Positions 47,601-50,701 of a stretch of 50,701 bases of DNA are shown here, piece by piece. A program made the position numbers and the translations under genes. Each line of letters starts with the position of its first letter. The first letter of the stretch is position 1. The notes beneath the pieces were generated by a model that saw only the letters and a list, made by a program, of their open reading frames with translations, did not search any database and had not been told where the DNA came from. Source of the stretch: Xanthomonas sp. NCPPB 1128 (GTDB taxonomy: Bacteria > Pseudomonadota > Gammaproteobacteria > Xanthomonadales > Xanthomonadaceae); NCBI RefSeq assembly GCF_001043115.1, contig NZ_LFME01000035.1, positions 1 through 50,701 on the forward strand, read 5' to 3'.

Positions 47601-48178
47601 AGGCCGCGCAGCGCGCCGAGTACCTGGAAGCGCAGGACGTCGACCTGAACACCGCGCTGGAAACCCTGGAAGACGCCATCCGCAAGATCGACCGCGAGAC
47701 CCGCGGCCGCTTCAAGGACACCTTCGACCGGGTCAACTCCGGCGTGCAGGCGCTGTATCCGCGCCTGTTCGGCGGCGGCCACGCCTACCTGGAGCTGACC
47801 GGCGAGGACCTGCTGGACACTGGCGTGGCGATCATGGCGCGGCCCCCGGGCAAGCGCGTGTCCAGCATCTCGCTGCTGTCCGGCGGCGAGAAGGCGATGA
47901 CCGCGGTGGCGCTGGTGTTCGCGATCTTCCAGCTCAACCCGGCGCCGTTCTGCCTGCTCGACGAGGTGGACGCGCCGCTGGACGAAGCCAACGTCGGCCG
48001 CCTGGCGGCGATGGTCAAGGAAATGAGCGAGAAAGTGCAGTTCCTGTTCGTCAGCCACAACAAGGCGACGATGGAGGCGGCGCACCAGCTCAGCGGCGTC
48101 ACCATGCGCGAGCCCGGCGTCAGCCGTCTGGTCAGCGTGGATCTCGAGGAGGCCGCGCGTTTGGCGGGCGCGGCCTGA
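44675..48178 (+). CDS. smc: Chromosome segregation protein SMC
   Basis: A 1167-residue SMC ATPase that organises and compacts the chromosome with ScpA/ScpB. The N-terminal Walker A is GIVGPNGCGKSNIID (about residues 29-43). Two long coiled coils (about 170-500 and 660-1000) surround a hinge at about 505-640 (WENAVEGALGQLIEGVLVEA). The C-terminal ABC signature is LSGGEKAMTAVALVFAIFQL (about 1067) with Walker B PFCLLDEVDAPLDEANVGRL. Gammaproteobacteria such as E. coli have MukBEF instead, but Xanthomonadaceae keep SMC. It is followed by zipA. Confidence 0.98.
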   Translation: MRLSTIKLSGFKSFVDPTTLHLPTNMTGIVGPNGCGKSNIIDAVRWVMGESSASRLRGDSLTDVIFSGSSARKPVSQATVELIFDNSDHTIAGEYASFNEISVKRQVSRDGSSSYYLNGTKCRRRDITDLFLGTGLGPRSYSIIEQGMISQIIEARPEDLRVYLEEAAGISKYKERRKETETRIRHTRENLERLGDLREEIGKQLEHLKRQARQAEQYQALQEERRIKDAQWKALEYRGLDGRLQGLREALGQEETRLQQLIAEQRDAEARIETGRVRREEAAEALSTAQAEVYKVGSTLARIEQQIQHQRDLSQRLHKARDEAQLALAELGQHIGTDEAKLALLRESVDVAGPQLEQLQEDNEYKQEALREAEARLADWQQRWESHQRNTAEASRAGEVERTRVDYLDRQSLEAERRREALVAERAGLDLDALAEAFAQLELQHETQRAALDGLTEQVEARKQAVAALQDQQRSAQAELADVRKQAQAARGRLSSLETLQQAALGQEQGAAVAWLQARGLDSAARVGERLSVESGWENAVEGALGQLIEGVLVEAPETLVDALGELGEGRIALVSGAEAAETFAPTSLAAKVQGPIAIRRLLARLHAAEDLSAARALLPQLGEGDSIVTRDGARLGQGWLRVSRSGAAKQGALLREREIQSLRGQIETLQEREADLEHRLGELRAQLLAGEQQREDAQRQLYQAHRSASELAGQLQSQQGKVDAARSRIERIELEVAQLLETLDSSREQAREARSKLEDAVTSMGDLESVRHALESERRQLTEARDLARDAARRVREASHALALTLESQRTQIASLSQALERMGNQRGQLDARLGELSAQLNEGDSPVLALEAEHQAALSERVRTDRALGEARALLDGIDNELRALEQTRQQRDEQALAQRERIAQRRLDQQALVLSAEQLSAAVVKAGFVLEDVINSLPEHADPAEWEQAVQQIDARMRRLEPVNLAAISEYGEAAQRAEYLEAQDVDLNTALETLEDAIRKIDRETRGRFKDTFDRVNSGVQALYPRLFGGGHAYLELTGEDLLDTGVAIMARPPGKRVSSISLLSGGEKAMTAVALVFAIFQLNPAPFCLLDEVDAPLDEANVGRLAAMVKEMSEKVQFLFVSHNKATMEAAHQLSGVTMREPGVSRLVSVDLEEAARLAGAA

Positions 48179-48292
48179 CGTGACATGCTAAAGGACGTGA
48201 TGCGCGTCGAGGCCGGGTTTCCGTGTTGGCGGACCCGATGCGCACCCAGCAGTTGTTTTCCCCCTGTGTACCCTTGCCGGAGTAACCCCTGA

Positions 48293-49030
48293 ATGTCCGA
48301 CATGGCAATGCTACGCATCGGCATCCTCGCCGCCGGCTTGCTGTTGATTGCGGCGATCTTCCTGTTCGGCCGCCCCAAGAAACCGAGCCAGGGCCGGCGC
48401 GTGGAGGCGGCCGATCCGGCCGCGCCGCGCCGCGAACCCTCGCTGGGCGACGCCGCCGCGGCCGCCGGCGATGACGCGCTGGTTGCGTCCGGCGCGGACG
48501 GCGAAGCGCACCAGCCCGACCTGGGCCTGCCCACGGCGGAGGCACCGGGCGCCGACCTCGGCAAGCGGCCGAGCCAGGATTTCGACAAGATCGTCTCGCT
48601 GTACGTCGCCGCCCGCGCCGGGCAGGTGCTGCGCGGCGAGGACATCGTGGTGGCCGCGGAGAAGACCGGCCTGACCTTCGGCCACATGAACGTGTTCCAC
48701 CGCCTGGTGGAAGGGCATCCCGAACGCGGCCCGATCTTCAGCATGGCCAGCATCATGAAGCCGGGCAGCTTCGACATGGCGCACATCCGCGAGATGGAGA
48801 CCCCGGCGATCGCCTTCTTCCTGACCCTGCCGGCGCCGCTGACCGCGCTCGACGCCTGGGAGAAGATGCTGCCGACCGTGCAGCGCATGGGCGAACTGCT
48901 CGACGGCGTAGTCCTGGACGACAGCCGCAACGCCCTGGGTCGCCAGCGCATCGCCCACATCCGCGACGACCTGCGCGCCTACGACCGCCAACACCAGGCC
49001 CCGCCGTTGACGAAGGCCCCGCGCTGGTGA
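48293..49030 (+). CDS. zipA: Cell division protein ZipA
   Basis: A 245-residue ZipA that fixes FtsZ filaments to the membrane at the division site. The N-terminal transmembrane segment (MLRIGILAAGLLLIAAIFLF) is followed by a basic patch (GRPKKPSQGRR), an Ala/Pro-rich linker of about 60 residues and the FtsZ-binding domain (about 105-235: KIVSLYVAARAGQVLRGEDI, FHRLVEGHPERGPIFSMASI). ATG codons at 48293, 48302 and 48308 are all possible; GGAG at about 48280 favours the first. Shorter linker than in E. coli. ligA, often next to zipA, is not visible. Confidence 0.94.
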   Translation: MSDMAMLRIGILAAGLLLIAAIFLFGRPKKPSQGRRVEAADPAAPRREPSLGDAAAAAGDDALVASGADGEAHQPDLGLPTAEAPGADLGKRPSQDFDKIVSLYVAARAGQVLRGEDIVVAAEKTGLTFGHMNVFHRLVEGHPERGPIFSMASIMKPGSFDMAHIREMETPAIAFFLTLPAPLTALDAWEKMLPTVQRMGELLDGVVLDDSRNALGRQRIAHIRDDLRAYDRQHQAPPLTKAPRW

Positions 49031-49053
49031 GCGCCGCGCCGTCGGCGCGGCGC
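49031..49053 (+). terminator. Hairpin after zipA
   Basis: A perfect 10-bp stem GCGCCGCGCC (49031-49040)/GGCGCGGCGC (49044-49053) with loop GTC, starting right after the stop codon. No T-run. Confidence 0.6.
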
Positions 49054-49172
49054 AGGGATTGGGGAGTCGGGATTGGGGATTCGCTTAAGGGCCGGGATTG
49101 GGGAATCGGGAATGGGGATTCGCTTAAGGGCAGGGATTGGGGAGTCGGGATTGGGGATTCGTAAAAGCGGGT
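49053..49172. repeat. Three tandem 39-base family A units
   Basis: Units at 49053-49091, 49092-49130 and 49131-49166 or so, each beginning CAGGGATTGGGGAGTCGGG or a variant and ending GGGGATTCG(CTTAAGGG). The first and third are nearly identical over 31 bases; the second has four changes. This is the only tandem array of family A in the window. Confidence 0.9.
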
Positions 49173-49197
49173 CCCTAGTGCTGATCGCCCGACGCGC

Positions 49198-49460
49198 TCT
49201 TCCCTTCTCCCATCGGGAGAAGGTGCCCCAAAGGGGCGGATGAGGGTGCGACCGCCGCCGAGGCCAGAAGCCCTGGCTTTGGTTCTCGCGAATCCCTGAT
49301 CCCCACTCCCGAATCGGCTCGCCATCCTGGCGCGGGCGCCCGGACTAGCGAATCGTGCCTCGGGAACAGGAAGCGCTGGAGCAAAACCAGCCATGCCTCA
49401 GCAACGCCGCAGCCCCGCTTTTACGAATCCCCAATCCCCAATCCCCAATCCCGAGGCGCG
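49198..49460. repeat. Family C element and more family A arms
   Basis: 49198-49250 is a family C element (CTTCTCCC/GGGAGAAGG hairpin, then GGGGCGGATGAGGGT), like the one at 57-102. Family A arms follow at 49285-49315 and 49423-49453. No gene is seen in the 430 bases between zipA and the aminotransferase gene. Confidence 0.8.
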
Positions 49461-50591
49461 CTATTTGCGCGCCTTCATAAACGCCTCCCGAAACCGCAGC
49501 ATCTCCGCCTCGGTGCCGACGGTGACGCGCACCAGCTTCGGCCAGATCGGCCAGCTGCGCCCGACGATCACGCCCTGCTTGGCCATCGCCGCGGCGAAGG
49601 CGGCGCCGTCGCGCTTGACGTCGACCATGAAGCAGTTGGCCTGCGACGGCAGGCACTTGTAGCCCTTGCTCTGCAGCCAGGCGATGGTGTCGTTGCGGAT
49701 GCGCGCGTTCTCGGCGCGACGGGTCGGGACCAGTTGCAGGTCCTGCAGGCTGGCGATGCCGGCGGCCAGGGCGGGCACCGACACCGGATTCTGGCCGAAC
49801 GCGGCGAGCTTGGTCTGCAGCCCCGGCGCGGCCACCGCCAGGCCCAGGCGCAGCCCGGCCATGCCGTACAGCTTGGAGAAGGTGCGCAGCACCAGCAGGT
49901 CCTGGCGCTGGCCGATCAGGTCGATCACCGACGGCTCCTCGCTGTAGTGCAGGTAGGCCTCGTCGACCAGCAGCACGCTGGAGGCGGGCTTGTTGGCCAG
50001 CAGCCATTCGATGTCGGCGCGCTTGGTGACCGACCCGGTCGGGTTGTTCGGATTGCACAGGTAGATCAGGCCGGCATTCGGATCGGCGCTGGCCATGGCC
50101 TTGACGTCGTGCGCGCCGTCGGCGCGCAGCGGCACCCGTCGCACCGGCGCGCCATGCGCGGCGGCCACATCGGCCACCGCCTCGAAGGTCGGATCGGCTA
50201 CCACCACGCTGGCGCGCGCCGAGGTGAAGGCGCGCGCCGCGCGGGCCAGCGGCTCGCTGGAGCCGGGATACACGGCGACATGGTCGGCCGGCAGGCGCTG
50301 CTGGCCGACGAAGGCGGCGATCAGCTCGTCCGACAACTCGAACAGATAGCGGCCGCTGCGCGGCAGGATCGCCTGCGCTGCCGCCAATGCCGCAGGCGCA
50401 GGACCCAGCGGGCATTCGTTGAAGTTCAGGTACACGGTGCCGGCCGCAGGCGCCACGCTGGGTGTCGCGGTTGCGGCGGTGGCCGCCTTGCGCCGCGCCG
50501 CCTCGGCGACGGGCGCCAGGCCCACGGCGCCGAGCGCCAGACCGGAGGTGGCCAGGGACAGGAAGGAACGGCGCGAGACCGGTAGCGACAC
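49461..50591 (-). CDS. PLP-dependent aminotransferase with Tat signal (HisC-like)
   Basis: A 376-residue class I/II aminotransferase. It begins with a twin-arginine signal (VSRRSFLSLATSGLALGAVG), so it should be exported folded with its cofactor to the periplasm. The catalytic core is of the histidinol-phosphate aminotransferase type: LNFNECPLGPAPAAL, YPGSSEPLARA, LIYLCNPNNPTGSVTKR, VLLVDEAYLHYSEEPS, and the PLP lysine in VLRTFSKLYGMAGLRLG. I chose GTG 50591 (behind GGAGAG) over the TTG at 50621, because the signal then starts at once. An exported aminotransferase is not part of histidine synthesis; substrate unknown. Confidence 0.88.
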   Translation of the reverse strand: MSLPVSRRSFLSLATSGLALGAVGLAPVAEAARRKAATAATATPSVAPAAGTVYLNFNECPLGPAPAALAAAQAILPRSGRYLFELSDELIAAFVGQQRLPADHVAVYPGSSEPLARAARAFTSARASVVVADPTFEAVADVAAAHGAPVRRVPLRADGAHDVKAMASADPNAGLIYLCNPNNPTGSVTKRADIEWLLANKPASSVLLVDEAYLHYSEEPSVIDLIGQRQDLLVLRTFSKLYGMAGLRLGLAVAAPGLQTKLAAFGQNPVSVPALAAGIASLQDLQLVPTRRAENARIRNDTIAWLQSKGYKCLPSQANCFMVDVKRDGAAFAAAMAKQGVIVGRSWPIWPKLVRVTVGTEAEMLRFREAFMKARK

Positions 50592-50701
50592 GGAGCTCTC
50601 CAGAGCGGGCGGGGATCGCAACGTTAACGAGGTGTTAATGGCGGGGCAAGGGAGCGAGGGGGGCGGGATTCGGAATTTGGGATTTGGGGTTGGCTTGAGG
50701 G
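50592..50701. repeat. Upstream region of the aminotransferase with family A arm
   Basis: 50622-50701 includes GCGGGATTCGGAATTTGGGATTT, a diverged family A arm. The GTTAAC-(5)-GTTAATG sequence near 50623-50640 is AT-rich and may include the promoter of the aminotransferase gene. No other gene is seen up to the end of the window. Confidence 0.6.

Noticed and set aside
44318-48085. Minus-strand open frame of about 1255 codons
   Set aside because: Antisense of smc, without family sequence.
49053-49172. A CRISPR array
   Set aside because: The units are contiguous with no spacers, and no cas gene is near.

Overview
The window is a GC-rich chromosomal segment of a gammaproteobacterium of the Xanthomonadaceae, most likely Xanthomonas. 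The evidence is the gene content (about 180 kDa NAD-glutamate dehydrogenase, a methionine synthase split in two, a kynurenine/NAD branch, smc-zipA) and dense intergenic repeats of kinds common in that family. I see no rRNA, tRNA, CRISPR array, insertion sequence or integrase, and no prophage structural genes. Most of it reads as core genome.

Layout. 217-6208 (minus): a methionine operon with an ArsR-methyltransferase fusion regulator (SahR type), the homocysteine half of MetH, the folate/cobalamin/activation half of MetH, and an NAD-dependent epimerase. A 32-bp AT-rich palindrome lies directly upstream of the regulator. 6335-7483 (plus): acyl-CoA dehydrogenase. 7949-13068 (minus): TetR repressor, RND adaptor and RND pump, with no outer-membrane channel gene. 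13310-18427 (plus): NAD-glutamate dehydrogenase. 18698-23735 (plus): an unknown membrane-anchored protein, NAD kinase, a cytosolic 5'-nucleotidase, a spermidine-synthase-fold protein and an unknown protein. 23972-33103 (minus): DUF2939 and DUF2461 proteins, exonuclease I, kynurenine 3-monooxygenase, kynureninase, an FUSC-type membrane protein, 3-hydroxyanthranilate dioxygenase and carbonic anhydrase. Three kynurenine-to-quinolinate enzymes here and NAD kinase nearby make NAD(P) supply a theme of this part.

33272-37967 (plus) is the least understood part: a GH108-type muramidase, two DUF2589 proteins, an 86-residue protein, a protein that looks like a third divergent DUF2589 relative, a small single-pass membrane protein, a secreted protein and a multi-pass membrane protein. 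I regard it as the best candidate for an undescribed system. It is followed by an orphan NarL-type response regulator with a degenerate receiver, a PaiB-like FMN protein, two small unknown genes and asnS. From 41875 on the plus strand come an IscA-type protein, a CbrC-like protein, rpsF-rpsR-rplI, smc and zipA. The window ends with a minus-strand aminotransferase carrying a Tat signal; ligA, often next to zipA, is not visible.

Four repeat families recur. Family A has cores such as GGGATTCGGGATTGGG, usually in inverted pairs. Family B is a hairpin beginning GTAGGAGCGGCTTCAGCC. Family C has CTTCTCCC..GGGAGAAGG followed by GGGGCGGATGAGGGT. Family D has GGGACTGAAGTCCC. Family A is unusual here because it also lies inside coding sequence: twice in frame within metH, and once across the stop/start overlap between sahR and the first metH half, where it encodes the end of one protein and the beginning of the next.
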